From Oleiphilus messinensis (GTDB lineage: Bacteria > Pseudomonadota > Gammaproteobacteria > Pseudomonadales > Oleiphilaceae): DNA of 64,000 nucleotides. Positions 15,584 through 26,103 of this stretch are shown here, one piece after another; positions within the stretch are counted from its first letter, which is position 1, and every line of letters starts with the position of its first letter. Both the position numbers and the translations under genes were made by a program. A model generated the notes under the pieces. It was given only the letters and a program-made list of their open reading frames with translations, did not search any database and was not told where the DNA came from. The stretch is taken from positions 3,728,766 to 3,792,765 of the forward strand of contig NZ_CP021425.1 in the NCBI RefSeq assembly GCF_002162375.1, in the 5' to 3' direction.

Positions 15584-15608
15584 GTAGTGCGAGTAACGAA
15601 CTCGTCGA

Positions 15609-16220
15609 TTAGAACTGTTTCAAGCTGGCGTTCTTGAATTCTTCTTTCAGTTCTTCATAGGTGTGAACGGCAGGATACTGCGGAAACTCGTCGATTACAT
15701 TTTGTGGCGACTTGAACAGAATACCTTTCTCCGCCTGCGCCAGCATGGTGGTGTCATTATAAGAGTCACCCGATGCGATAACCCGGTAATTCAGCAGTTG
15801 GAACGCTCTGACAGATTGTCTTTTAGGGTCACGTTGGCGCAAAAGGTAGTTGGTGATCTTGCCACTGTCATCAACTTCCAGTTTGTGGCACAACAACGTG
15901 GGGAAACCCAGCTTGGCCATCAAAGGCATGGCAAATTCGTAGAACGTGTCAGACAGAATAACCACCTGGAAGTGTTCACGCAGCCAGTTCAGAAAATCCG
16001 CAGCACCTTCTAATGGATCCAGCTCACCGATAACTTCCTGGATTGCTGGCAGGCCATAGCCATGCTCGTCCAGAATCCGTAAGCGCTGCTTCATCAGTAC
16101 ATCATAATCCGGAATATCACGGGTCGTGGCTTTAAGCGCCTCTATTCCGGTTTTCTCAGCAAAGGCGATCCAAATTTCCGGGATCAATACCCCTTCAAGG
16201 TCCAAACAGGCTAATTCCAC
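15609..16220 (-). CDS. thrH: ThrH: phosphoserine phosphatase / homoserine phosphotransferase
   Basis: A 203-residue HAD-superfamily protein, with motif I LACLDLEGVLIPE (Asp7, Asp9), motif II ILSDTFYE and motif IV ASGDSYNDTTM. ThrH in Pseudomonas dephosphorylates phosphoserine and can pass the phosphate to homoserine, linking serine and threonine synthesis. The length and the ERKT..DIPDYDVLMKQRL-type cap match that family rather than SerB, which is longer. It is convergent with pabB and shares the intergenic hairpin, and has its own 320-bp upstream region. Confidence 0.9.
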   Translation of the reverse strand: MELACLDLEGVLIPEIWIAFAEKTGIEALKATTRDIPDYDVLMKQRLRILDEHGYGLPAIQEVIGELDPLEGAADFLNWLREHFQVVILSDTFYEFAMPLMAKLGFPTLLCHKLEVDDSGKITNYLLRQRDPKRQSVRAFQLLNYRVIASGDSYNDTTMLAQAEKGILFKSPQNVIDEFPQYPAVHTYEELKEEFKNASLKQF

Positions 16221-16544
16221 GAACTCATCCTCTCTTTATGATGGTAGATACGATTTTAAAAAAGTAGATACAGTTTTATGATCGGGGCCGGATTGATACA
16301 TGCAATATCCGATGTACACCGAAACGACACTTTGCATCTTGGGTGGCGAGCATGATAATCGAATACCGGCTAACTTTACATGCCTATCGCGCGCAATTGT
16401 CGATTTCAATTGAATCTGCTGCGGTAACCAATCACAATTCGACAATAACCTTATAAATTCTTATTCTTTTTAATCATATGGTTCTTTTGCTATGTTTCAA
16501 ACCATAACCTGTGATACCGACCACTAACACTAAGATTACATACC
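16221..16544. other. Divergent intergenic region between thrH and cysH
   Basis: 324 bp without a supported gene. It must contain the promoters of thrH and cysH. The last 90 bp are AT-rich with TTCTTATTCTTTTTAATC. No CysB site can be defined by eye. Confidence 0.4.
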
Positions 16545-17267
16545 ATGTCTGATTTAATTCAAAACATTGACCAAGTTGCAGCAGAATACGCAAGCAAGTC
16601 TCCACGGGAGATTCTCAAACTGGCACTCAGCGAGTTCGACAATATCGCCATCTCGTTCAGCGGAGCAGAAGACGTAGCCCTGATTGAACTCGCCAAAAGT
16701 CTCAAACTCAACTTCAAAGTATTCACTCTGGATACCGGGCGTTTACACCCTGAAACCTATCGTTTTATCGATCGTGTTCGAGTCCACTATGACATCGACA
16801 TCGAGACCCTTTTCCCCCATGCTGCGGATGTTGAAGCGCTGGTTCGGAAGAAAGGTCTGTTCAGTTTTTATGAAGACGGGCACAAAGAATGTTGCAGTAT
16901 CCGCAAAGTCGCCCCTCTGAAGCGTAAACTAGGTGGACTGGATGCGTGGATCACCGGGCAACGAAAAGACCAAAGCCCCGGCACCCGGTCTGAGGTGCCC
17001 GTGGTACAGATCGATGAAGGCAATTCTGATGAACGCCGCAAGCTGGTAAAATTCAATCCACTGGCGAACTGGACATCCAAAGAAGTCTGGGATTATCTGA
17101 CTATTTCAGAAGCGCCCTATAACGAGCTACACGAAAAAGGCTTTATCAGTATCGGATGTGAACCCTGCACCCGCCCTGTTCTGCCAGGGCAACACGAGCG
17201 CGAAGGTCGCTGGTGGTGGGAAGAGTCCACTCAGAAAGAGTGCGGCCTGCATCCCGGCAAGAAATAG
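16545..17267 (+). CDS. cysH: Adenylyl-sulfate (APS) reductase, 4Fe-4S type
   Basis: A 240-residue assimilatory sulfonucleotide reductase that turns activated sulfate into sulfite using thioredoxin. The N-terminal half is the PP-loop-like nucleotide-binding fold (ISFSGAEDV). Cys116-Cys117 (ECCSIRK) and Cys205-Cys208 (GCEPCTR) form the two pairs that bind a 4Fe-4S cluster and mark enzymes able to use APS directly, unlike E. coli PAPS reductase. Cys233 in KECGLH is the catalytic thiol. It lies convergent to cysB and close to a sulfite-exporter-type gene, a local sulfur group. Regulation by CysB is likely but no site is defined. Confidence 0.93.
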   Translation: MSDLIQNIDQVAAEYASKSPREILKLALSEFDNIAISFSGAEDVALIELAKSLKLNFKVFTLDTGRLHPETYRFIDRVRVHYDIDIETLFPHAADVEALVRKKGLFSFYEDGHKECCSIRKVAPLKRKLGGLDAWITGQRKDQSPGTRSEVPVVQIDEGNSDERRKLVKFNPLANWTSKEVWDYLTISEAPYNELHEKGFISIGCEPCTRPVLPGQHEREGRWWWEESTQKECGLHPGKK

Positions 17268-17343
17268 TGCTCTAAAGATCACATTGATCAGCGCATCGTC
17301 CTTCGGCTTGACCGGAGGACCTCCTTTTCATAATGTTTGCGAA

Positions 17344-18408
<1,065 letters not shown>

Positions 18409-18483
18409 TTACGATCTGAAAGTCAATTTTCAACTAGGGATGTGGCCCTAGATATTCCAACTAACTCAGTTTAGACCAAATTC

Positions 18484-19263
18484 ATGGAAATATTGTTATA
18501 TATTTTAGCCGGCGCAGGGGTTGGCTTTGCCGTAGGCTTGACCGGTGTTGGCGGGGGCTCGCTCATGACGCCCTTATTGCTGATGTTTGGCTACCCTACT
18601 CATATTGCCATCGGCACCGACCTGATCTACGCTGCAGCAACCAAAGCAGGCGGTGTGATCACGCACCAGAAACAAAAAACGGTTGAATGGCATTTGGTTT
18701 TCAAACTGGCGAGTGGCAGTATTCCCGCGTCCATTGCCACCACCTTTGTTCTTTCCCGCTATTTTACCAATCCGGAGGAATATCAACATATTCTGTTGAC
18801 CACGCTGGGCGTCATGCTCATTCTGACCTCGGGCGTATTGCTGTTCAAAGGCAAGCTGCAGTCTCTTAACCGGGAGCCATCCCGATTTACACTCTACATG
18901 CGACGTCATGCGTCGGTGTTGACCGTGTTCATGGGGGTCATACTCGGGATCTGTGTAACCCTTTCCTCCGTGGGAGCAGGTGCTTTTGGTGCGGCCATAT
19001 TGCTGACACTGTATCCGAGGCTCAGCTCGATTAAAATCATTGGTACCGACATCGCTCACGCGGTTCCCCTCACCTTGATTGCAGGTCTTGGCCACATGCA
19101 TCTGGGCAATGTGGATTTCGTTTTGCTGGGCAGTCTTCTCGTTGGCTCCTTACCCGCCATCCACCTCGGGACGCTACTGGGCAGGCGCCTCCCGGACAAA
19201 ATACTGCAACCTATTCTGGCCAGTGTACTGATGCTGATCGGCATCAAATATGCGTTTTTCTAA
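18484..19263 (+). CDS. TauE/SafE (TSUP) family transporter, possible sulfite exporter
   Basis: A 259-residue integral inner-membrane protein with about eight hydrophobic segments. It begins ILAGAGVGFAVGLTGVGGGS, the TSUP signature GxTGvGGGsl, and has a second half-repeat signature near 170 (LSSVGAGAFGAAILLTLYP). TSUP proteins move sulfite, sulfoacetate or related organic-sulfur anions. The gene is divergent from cysB with 165 bp between starts, which supports a sulfur substrate and CysB control. Direct proof of substrate is not possible from sequence. Confidence 0.85.
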   Translation: MEILLYILAGAGVGFAVGLTGVGGGSLMTPLLLMFGYPTHIAIGTDLIYAAATKAGGVITHQKQKTVEWHLVFKLASGSIPASIATTFVLSRYFTNPEEYQHILLTTLGVMLILTSGVLLFKGKLQSLNREPSRFTLYMRRHASVLTVFMGVILGICVTLSSVGAGAFGAAILLTLYPRLSSIKIIGTDIAHAVPLTLIAGLGHMHLGNVDFVLLGSLLVGSLPAIHLGTLLGRRLPDKILQPILASVLMLIGIKYAFF

Positions 19264-19475
19264 AGGAAAGGTAACGGCAAAGCAACGGTAAAACGTGTCG
19301 ATAGGGTCAATTAAATCGCCGGAGTTGACCCTGGAACAGTGCGAATGGACTAAAAAAGACAATCGGAAGGACATTTCTGTGTGTTACTCTTGTAAAATAG
19401 TAAAACAAACAACATTATACGCATCAAAAATGTGTAACCACTGAAATCATCCTTTGACCGATACCTGAATGTCCT

Positions 19476-22286
19476 ATGTTACTGCAGACCAAGTTTTTTG
19501 CGCCAGCCAGTAATCCCAAAACCATTGTTCGCTCGAGATTACTTGACGAACTGGCAAACAGTGCTGGAAAGAAAATATCCCTGGTCATTGCACCTGCAGG
19601 ATACGGAAAGACGACGCTGGTCAGTCAATGGGTGCACCATGTCGACAACCCGTTCACCTGGCTTTCTCTGGATGGAAGCGACAACGAACCCAGACGATTT
19701 TGGCAATACATTATCGGGGCGTTCCAGCGTATTTATGACAATGTTGGTCATGAAGCAAACAAGCTCTTGAACCAAGCCGATTTCGAATGCTTCGAAGGTG
19801 CGATCACATCTCTGGTGAATGACCTGAGCCTGATCGAGGAGCCCAATCTGCCCGTCTATCTGGTGCTGGATGATTTCCACCACATACAGGATTTTGATAT
19901 TCTGCGGAATCTGGTTTATTTCGTAGATTACTTGCCACCAACCGTACAACTTATTCTTACGTCTCGTACCGAACCGGTACTTCCGTTGTCCCGGTGGCGC
20001 GTGAGAAACTATCTGGTTGAAATCTACGCGACCGATCTGGCTTTCTCGGATGAAGAATGCCTGCGCTTCTTCAATGAATATATGGCGAAAAACATCAGCC
20101 TTGATGAAGCCCAAAAAATCAGAGCAAAAACCGAAGGCTGGGTTGCAGCGATGCAATTGGCCGCCATTTCGAAGGATAATGCCGCCAGCCAGAGATTATC
20201 GACACAAGCCGCGCTGTATTCCGGCAGTGACAAGCTGATCAATGAATATGTTTTGACAGAAATACTGGATCAGCAACCTGATAATTTGAAATCGTTCTTG
20301 CTGCAATCCTCCTGCCTGTTGCGCTTGAACGGTGAATTCTGTGATGCGGTACTGGATCAGGATAACAGTCAGGAAGTGCTGGAGGATCTGGAACAGTCCA
20401 ACCTGTTTATCATTCCGCTGGATACCAGCCATCAATGGTATCGTTATCATGATCTGTTTCGCGAGTCGTTGTACCATCGACTCAAACTCGAGTCACCTGA
20501 TAATGTTACAACGTTGCAGCGAAAAGCCATCACCTGGTTGCTCGAACATGACCAGATTCACGAGTCCATTGACCAATTGATTCAGTTGCAGGATTGGGAC
20601 TGGCTGAAAACAGTGCTGACTAATCATGGCAACACCCTGATCCATGACGGCTACCATCTGCCGATGCTGGACTGGATCGCGCTCTTGTCGCCCAGGGAAG
20701 TGGAAACCACACCGCGATTGCAAATACTCAAAATCTGGAGTTTGTTTTTCAGTAACCGGATCGAAAACATACCACCATTACTGGAAAACCTGGAAGACCT
20801 TCTGGATCGACGAGTGGCTGATTCTGCCCCCGATGCTGAGGATGCGCTCGCAATCAACAGTGAAATATCACTCATTCGCTCCTATCTCGCGCGCACCAAG
20901 AGTGATTTGAAAAGTGTCAACGACTTGACCCGGCGTGTACTGGAAGACATTGACAACTCCAATATGCCACTTAAGTCGGTAACCTATTACGGCATTGGTA
21001 TCGACGCCTTTAATAAGGGTGACTTTAACGATGCCATCAACGCACTGCGTTCATCGATTCAATATGGAAAGTTTGAACGTAAGCCCTCCGGGGTTATCTC
21101 CAGTACGGGGCTGTTATCCTGGATTCTGCTGCATATGGGCGAATTAAAGTCTGCAGTAGAAGAGTTCAATCAAACCCAGGAGTGGCTGGACAGCTATTTG
21201 TCTGACCCGTCACAACCCAAGATGATTTCGTGCTGGCAAAACGGTGCCTTGTGTGAAATCTACAAGGAAAAAAATGAGCTCACGATTGCCCAGAGCTACC
21301 TGGCCCCCTTGTTAGGACACCTCGAAGTCGGCACCGAGCCCAGCCAACATATCATCATTCAGTATATTCGCGCGCAATTATTCATCGCCTCGGGAGAATA
21401 TGGCCAGGCTCTTGAGTGTCTGGAAGACGCCAGTGAACTCTATGCCTCCAAAAAAGAGGCCATTATGTTTGAACCCCCCTACCTGGAGGGTGTAAAGATT
21501 AAATGTTTTCTGGCACTGAACCAAAAGCAAGCCATTGAGCAGTGGCTTTCCACCCAATCAGACAATGCTGACTTCCGAAGCCAGGTAACCCGTGAATTGA
21601 ACCTGCTCGCACAGGCTCGTGCGCACAACTTCCTGGGTGATCATCAGGCTGCGCTGCATAAACTGGATCTGTTCATTGATGAAACCCGGGAGCACGGACA
21701 CAATCGCCACCTGATCGAATCCCTGATTAATCGTTCCGTTGCACACTACCTTGCCCACCTTGAGCAGGGCGAAGATCTCGCGCTGTCCGTGCGGGACATG
21801 ACTCATGCCATGACTTTGGCTAGCCGGCATCAGATTCTCAGGGTATTTGTGGATGAACCACTGGAGCAGGTTTGGCAGATTGTGAATCAATGCGATTCAA
21901 TAATCGTACCTTATTCTTTCAGAAAGCAGTTGATGGAATGTTTTACGTCCATGCGCAGCCACGCAGAAACAGTGACGCCTGATACTGAAAACAGCCCCGC
22001 GGTATCTGACACGTCCGCTCACGCCGTAAAAGCAGCGGAAACTATCTCCCATGGTTTAAACAGAAAAGATCAGGCAGAACTGATAGAACCCCTGAGCGCT
22101 CGGGAGCTTGAAGTATTATTCCTGATAAACGATGGCCTTGCTAACAAGCAAATTGCCGCGAAACTGTCCCTCGCACCGGCGACGGTCAAGGCTCATATTC
22201 GAAACCTGTACGGCAAAATGGCGGTAAAAAGCCGAACTGAAGCACTGGCTAAAGCACGCCAGCTTGCACTGCTAGAGCAAAACTAG
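19476..22286 (+). CDS. MalT/LAL-type LuxR transcriptional regulator
   Basis: A 936-residue ATP-dependent activator. The N-terminal STAND/NTPase module has Walker A APAGYGKTT (39-47) and Walker B VYLVLDDFHH (around 125-135). A long helical TPR-like sensor region (about 300-860) follows, and a C-terminal LuxR helix-turn-helix begins at 873 (LSARELEVLF; NKQIAAKLSLAPATVKAHIR). These proteins oligomerise on binding an inducer and ATP and then activate transcription. The inducer is unknown. Relatives in marine gammaproteobacteria include AlkS-like regulators of alkane use, but no alkane gene is in the window. Palindromic repeats follow the gene (22330-22407). Confidence 0.88.
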   Translation: MLLQTKFFAPASNPKTIVRSRLLDELANSAGKKISLVIAPAGYGKTTLVSQWVHHVDNPFTWLSLDGSDNEPRRFWQYIIGAFQRIYDNVGHEANKLLNQADFECFEGAITSLVNDLSLIEEPNLPVYLVLDDFHHIQDFDILRNLVYFVDYLPPTVQLILTSRTEPVLPLSRWRVRNYLVEIYATDLAFSDEECLRFFNEYMAKNISLDEAQKIRAKTEGWVAAMQLAAISKDNAASQRLSTQAALYSGSDKLINEYVLTEILDQQPDNLKSFLLQSSCLLRLNGEFCDAVLDQDNSQEVLEDLEQSNLFIIPLDTSHQWYRYHDLFRESLYHRLKLESPDNVTTLQRKAITWLLEHDQIHESIDQLIQLQDWDWLKTVLTNHGNTLIHDGYHLPMLDWIALLSPREVETTPRLQILKIWSLFFSNRIENIPPLLENLEDLLDRRVADSAPDAEDALAINSEISLIRSYLARTKSDLKSVNDLTRRVLEDIDNSNMPLKSVTYYGIGIDAFNKGDFNDAINALRSSIQYGKFERKPSGVISSTGLLSWILLHMGELKSAVEEFNQTQEWLDSYLSDPSQPKMISCWQNGALCEIYKEKNELTIAQSYLAPLLGHLEVGTEPSQHIIIQYIRAQLFIASGEYGQALECLEDASELYASKKEAIMFEPPYLEGVKIKCFLALNQKQAIEQWLSTQSDNADFRSQVTRELNLLAQARAHNFLGDHQAALHKLDLFIDETREHGHNRHLIESLINRSVAHYLAHLEQGEDLALSVRDMTHAMTLASRHQILRVFVDEPLEQVWQIVNQCDSIIVPYSFRKQLMECFTSMRSHAETVTPDTENSPAVSDTSAHAVKAAETISHGLNRKDQAELIEPLSARELEVLFLINDGLANKQIAAKLSLAPATVKAHIRNLYGKMAVKSRTEALAKARQLALLEQN

Positions 22287-22714
22287 CTGCCCCATAAGGC
22301 CTTTAGTCTTGGAGAATCGGAGTATTTTTGAGTTACTACTCCGAGTCTACGCCTGAGCTATTTCAGTACTATTCCGGAACTACGCCAGTCCTATTCCAGA
22401 ACTACGCCCCTACTCCCCCCGGATAAAAGCCGATAAGGCTTCCGGGAAGTTTTGCTTTAACTCAATGAAAATACCTGAAAACACTCAAGTTACATCGCTT
22501 ATTAACGGATTTTTTGTGACGTAGTCGACACTTTGAGAGTGTTACCCCTCGTAACAAAAGGGCGTAATCCTTTTGGACGATCAATCTACGCCCCCTTCTA
22601 CCGTACTATGGACTCATCTTATGGAAGTGTATGAATTTAGTTATTCAGGCCAAGTTCTCCTTTCCATAGCGTTTCTTTCTATAGGGCCTCCCTAAAGATT
22701 AGCCCTTCTTATAT
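22287..22714. other. Intergenic region after the MalT-like gene, possible untranslated RNA
   Basis: About 430 bp with no frame I can support. It includes an inverted repeat CGGAGTA...TACTCCG (22318-22343), the 22-bp palindrome-containing repeats at 22330-22407, and then sequence ending in a plus-strand terminator (22715-22759). The terminator implies a plus-strand transcript ending here, either a long 3' UTR or a separate RNA. Confidence 0.45.
22330..22407. repeat. Direct repeats with palindromic cores, operator-like
   Basis: CAGTACTATTCCGGAACTAC-GC (22364-22385) is repeated as CAGTCCTATTCCAGAACTAC-GC (22386-22407), exactly 22 bp apart. A diverged unit, GAGTTACTACTCCGAGTCTA-CGC, lies at 22330-22352. 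Each has a small dyad at its centre (ACTCCGAGT, TTCCGGAA, TTCCAGAA). A 22-bp period puts the sites on one face of the helix, as in arrays bound by LuxR/MalT-type activators. Confidence 0.55.
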
Positions 22715-22759
22715 AGCGGTGACATGATAAGGTTCGGCATCATGATCACCGCTTTTTTT
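22715..22759 (+). terminator. Plus-strand intrinsic terminator
   Basis: AGCGGTGACATGAT (22715-22728) pairs, with one bulge on each side, with ATCATGATCACCGCT (22738-22752), followed by seven T. The T run is only on the plus strand, so it terminates plus-strand transcripts although it touches the dinG stop codon (22758-22760). Confidence 0.75.
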
Positions 22760-25151
22760 ATGCCTGATGTTCCAGCCAAAAATAATCCGGTAAGGAATTC
22801 CGCAGCAAGCGACCATAGCTTTTTTGCAGTATTCGACTATCCAGCAAGCTGATAACCCCTTTGTCCTGTTCCTTTCGGATCAGTCGTCCACACGCCTGCT
22901 TGAGCCTTACCGCGGTTTCAGGAACCGTTATTTCAAAAAATGGATTTCCGCCCCTCGCTTCAATCCACTCGGACAAGGCAGCCTCCAACGGATCATTTGG
23001 CACCGCAAAGGGGAGCTTGGCAATCACAACATGGGTCAGGTAACGTCCTGGTAGATCCAGCCCCTCGGCAAAACTTGCCAAGCCGAACAGAACACTGAGT
23101 CGATTGGCATCGATATTTTCCCTGTGGCGCTTGATCACCTCTGATTTCGTCATATCATCCTGACGCAGGATCACCTCACGTACAGCGCGATCCAACTGGA
23201 AAAAGACATCATTCAGCTGTTTTCGTGAGCTGAACAAGACAAGAATCCCCCGGTGCATATAATTCAGATACTCCGTTACGGGGGTGGCAGTATCAGAATC
23301 TGGTTCCGACAGATACCGTGTGCAAAAATCCTTCTCTTCTGGTATTTGATTCAGACAGGGCTCGACCAATTCGGTGATAAACGCGGTAACATCTTCTGTG
23401 TGTTTCTCCGCAAGATTGGGGGGATGAATGCGTTTGGGCACCTGCAGTAAACAATGCTCGTTGTAGTTGAATGGACTACTCAAAATGCGTAGATGGGAGT
23501 CCGCAGGGAGACCCATTTTAAACAACATACTGGAAAACATTTGATTCACTGACAGGGTTGCCGAGGTCAGAACACAGGCAAAAGCCCTGCGCCACAAGCC
23601 GTTTGCTAAAATACTGTCAGCAATAATAGGGCTGGCAGATAAGGCCATGTCAACAAAGTCACCATGAATTTCCCGCGATACCCATTTTGCCACCGGCCTT
23701 GGAACCCGTTGTGGTTTGACCGTATCTGCATCTCCGTCGATCTCTGCGCCGCTTTGTTCTGTCGCCTCGGCTCCTGATTCCTTAGTCGTTTCCTTATCTT
23801 CGGCCTCATCACTGTCGATATTGTCACTTTCTGCTTGCTGGGAAAATAGCGAGAACAAACCCGAGGTCAACTCCGAACGCTGATAAATCGCGCCCATCTG
23901 CGGGTACCAGTATTCAGCATCGGAGCGGTTCATTGCTTCTTTTTTATCCTGCTCCTCACTCAATCCATCTTTGGTATAATTGAATAAGCGCTCACAACCA
24001 CGGTTATAAAACGCGGTCAGCAATTTAACCTCTTTAATGATCTCCGCGATATCGTCAGGGAGTACTCCCATTGAAAAGCGTAACATTTCCCCCTCTATCT
24101 CCGCTTCGCCCCCTTGCTCACGAATCAACGCTTCAAAGCGGTGGTAGAGAGCCTCGAACGCAGAGTCGATTTGGCCCGTTGATGTGATCAGTTCAGCAAT
24201 CGTATCCTGCAACGCCCGACTGCTATTCAGGAACTTACTAAGCTCGGTAAGCGTTTTTGATGACTGTTTTAACCACTGCCGGGAGCTTTGCAACTGTACA
24301 CGGTGGGAGAAGTGGGACAATGCCTTGTCAGATAAATGGTGCGCCTCATCAAACACAAAAATGCAGTCTTCCGGTGGCGGCAGGATCACCCCGCCCCCCA
24401 AGGCCAGATCGGCCAGCACCAGATCATGATTGCAAACCAGTACATCCGTCGTTTCCCACTTTCCCCGTGCCATGTAATAGGGGCAATGATTGAAATGATC
24501 ACAAGCACGGTTTGTGCAGGAGCGATTATCGGCCGTCAACATACCACGGGCAGTACCACTGATTTGCTCCTGCAAGTGATCAAATTCGCCATCCCAGGCC
24601 ATGCTTGCATATTGGTTGTAGAGAAACTGAAGTTGCTTTTGACTGAGCACCTCATCATCCTCGTCGCCCGCCTTATCATCTTCACTGCGCGAGCCAGCAC
24701 CTTCCCCCAGAAACAAGTCCAGATTCGTCTCTTCTGTGGCCAGCAATTGCTCCAGACGGGAAATGCAAAGGTATCGGCCACGGCCTTTTGCCAAGGCAAA
24801 ATCGAAATCCAGTTTTGACTGCTGTTTTAGCTGAGGCAAGTCTTTATTAATCAACTGTTCCTGCAGCGTGACCGTAGCGGTAGATACAATCAGCTTTTTA
24901 CGCAAGTAACGCGCCGTTGGAATCGTGCTGACCAGATAAGCCAGGGTTTTCCCCGTACCGGTTCCCGCTTCAATTACACATGCTTTTTCCAGCCCCAATC
25001 GCTTGCCCTTGGCGTCGCGCTTGATTGCACACAAATAATTTGCAATATCCGCAATCATCTGTCGCTGCCCGCCTCTGGGATTTAAACCTTGAGAACTCAG
25101 GAATGATGAATACGCTTGTTGAATTTCTTTCTTTATTTCACTGGGAATCAT
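22758..25151 (-). CDS. dinG: ATP-dependent DNA helicase DinG
   Basis: An XPD-like superfamily 2 helicase (about 797 residues from the ATG at 25151; a GTG three codons upstream is the alternative, and neither has a clear ribosome site). Walker A AGTGTGKT is near 62-69. Four cysteines, one in GRYLCIS and three in SCTNRACDHFNHC, hold the 4Fe-4S cluster, and the DEAH box is in FVFDEAHHLSD. The C-terminal helicase motif is LKQACGRLIRKEQDKG. An acidic insert (about 450-490) is unusual. DinG unwinds R-loops and forked DNA with 5'-3' polarity. It is transcribed away from gspBA. Confidence 0.92.
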   Translation of the reverse strand: MIPSEIKKEIQQAYSSFLSSQGLNPRGGQRQMIADIANYLCAIKRDAKGKRLGLEKACVIEAGTGTGKTLAYLVSTIPTARYLRKKLIVSTATVTLQEQLINKDLPQLKQQSKLDFDFALAKGRGRYLCISRLEQLLATEETNLDLFLGEGAGSRSEDDKAGDEDDEVLSQKQLQFLYNQYASMAWDGEFDHLQEQISGTARGMLTADNRSCTNRACDHFNHCPYYMARGKWETTDVLVCNHDLVLADLALGGGVILPPPEDCIFVFDEAHHLSDKALSHFSHRVQLQSSRQWLKQSSKTLTELSKFLNSSRALQDTIAELITSTGQIDSAFEALYHRFEALIREQGGEAEIEGEMLRFSMGVLPDDIAEIIKEVKLLTAFYNRGCERLFNYTKDGLSEEQDKKEAMNRSDAEYWYPQMGAIYQRSELTSGLFSLFSQQAESDNIDSDEAEDKETTKESGAEATEQSGAEIDGDADTVKPQRVPRPVAKWVSREIHGDFVDMALSASPIIADSILANGLWRRAFACVLTSATLSVNQMFSSMLFKMGLPADSHLRILSSPFNYNEHCLLQVPKRIHPPNLAEKHTEDVTAFITELVEPCLNQIPEEKDFCTRYLSEPDSDTATPVTEYLNYMHRGILVLFSSRKQLNDVFFQLDRAVREVILRQDDMTKSEVIKRHRENIDANRLSVLFGLASFAEGLDLPGRYLTHVVIAKLPFAVPNDPLEAALSEWIEARGGNPFFEITVPETAVRLKQACGRLIRKEQDKGVISLLDSRILQKSYGRLLRNSLPDYFWLEHQA

Positions 25152-25208
25152 GGATAACACAACTAAAAGGGATGAATATCGAGATACTTATAATCAATGA
25201 CAAGCCGA

Positions 25209-26102
25209 TTACTTACCGGGCCGCCAATCCCTCAGGGCGGCCAGCTTGAAGTCAATTTCTCCGAGACTGAATTCAGCTCCAAATTCAGTGATACGGGTGA
25301 GCTTCATGCCCTGAAACGCCTGCCCTTCCCGTAAATAGATGTTGTTGATCATGACCCGACTGGCCCCATTTTCCGGGGAATAAATGTGACTGTTAAAAAT
25401 TAATTGGGGTATGCGTTTACGATCCCCCGGATCCAGTGACTCTATCGCCGGAGGTTCAGCTGGCCGGGTTTCAGTTAACAGGGGCTCAGTTAACATGGGC
25501 TCAGGCTCAGGCTCAGAGAAAGCAGTATCCTGGTGCGCTGTGGTTTCAGGCGCATCAATCGCCTCTGATAGCGGAAGCGGGCCCTGCGACACATCGACGG
25601 GGGGAGCCGATTGCGACAAGACATTATCCGAAGCGTTTTTATCGGTTACGTTGTTATCGGTTACGTTGTTATCGGTTACGTTGTTATTGGTTACGTTGTT
25701 ATTGGTTACGTTGTTATTGGTTATGTTGTTTTTAATTATGTCGTTATCAGCAGCAGCGTTGTCGGGTATATTACTGTCCGCGACGATAGGAGTCGGAACA
25801 TCACGACTACGGGCTAACGGATCAGTCTCCAATGCAAAATCATCTCGCGGATTTTGAGCTGGTGGCTTGATCGCTGATTGGGACACGGACACGGGTTCAT
25901 TTGCGGGACTCAGGTAGCGTGTAAGAAACCACCCCGTAAATGCCAGTAAATTTACCAACAGTAAAACCACAATCAACCAAGCCCACCACGGCGTCCCACG
26001 GGTTTTACGGGAGAGAATCAGTTGCCCATGGACCAAATCCGGTATTTCACCCTGGCGCCGCTCCTGCTCCGATTTCCGCAGGGCATCTAAAATATATGAC
26101 AT
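25209..26102 (-). CDS. gspB: General secretion pathway protein B-like (GspB/ExeB)
   Basis: A 297-residue bitopic inner-membrane protein with a short cytoplasmic start (MSYILDALRKSEQERRQGEI), a membrane helix around 40-62 (WWAWLIVVLLLVNLLAFTGW), and a long low-complexity periplasmic linker. The C-terminal GspB domain has IPQLIFNSHIYS, MINNIYLREGQAF and a DWRPGK end. With GspA it helps assemble the type II secretion secretin through peptidoglycan. It starts just past the GspA stop, so the two are translationally linked. The linker contains seven NNVT/DNVT-type repeats encoded by a 15-bp tandem array. Confidence 0.85.
   Translation of the reverse strand: MSYILDALRKSEQERRQGEIPDLVHGQLILSRKTRGTPWWAWLIVVLLLVNLLAFTGWFLTRYLSPANEPVSVSQSAIKPPAQNPRDDFALETDPLARSRDVPTPIVADSNIPDNAAADNDIIKNNITNNNVTNNNVTNNNVTDNNVTDNNVTDKNASDNVLSQSAPPVDVSQGPLPLSEAIDAPETTAHQDTAFSEPEPEPMLTEPLLTETRPAEPPAIESLDPGDRKRIPQLIFNSHIYSPENGASRVMINNIYLREGQAFQGMKLTRITEFGAEFSLGEIDFKLAALRDWRPGK
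25635..25739. repeat. 15-bp coding minisatellite in gspB
   Basis: Seven head-to-tail copies of GTTGTTATCGGTTAC-like units encode N-N-V-T-(N/D) pentapeptides in the periplasmic linker. As 15 is a multiple of three, gain or loss of units would change linker length without breaking the frame. Confidence 0.9.
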
Positions 26103-26103
26103 G

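Noticed and set aside
19539-20156. 205-residue minus-strand frame opposite the MalT-type gene
   Set aside because: Antisense shadow of a well-supported NTPase domain, without a start signal or family.
22330-22407. 22-bp repeats that might be CRISPR-like
   Set aside because: Copies are directly adjacent without spacers and have small palindromic cores, so they fit operator-type repeats instead.
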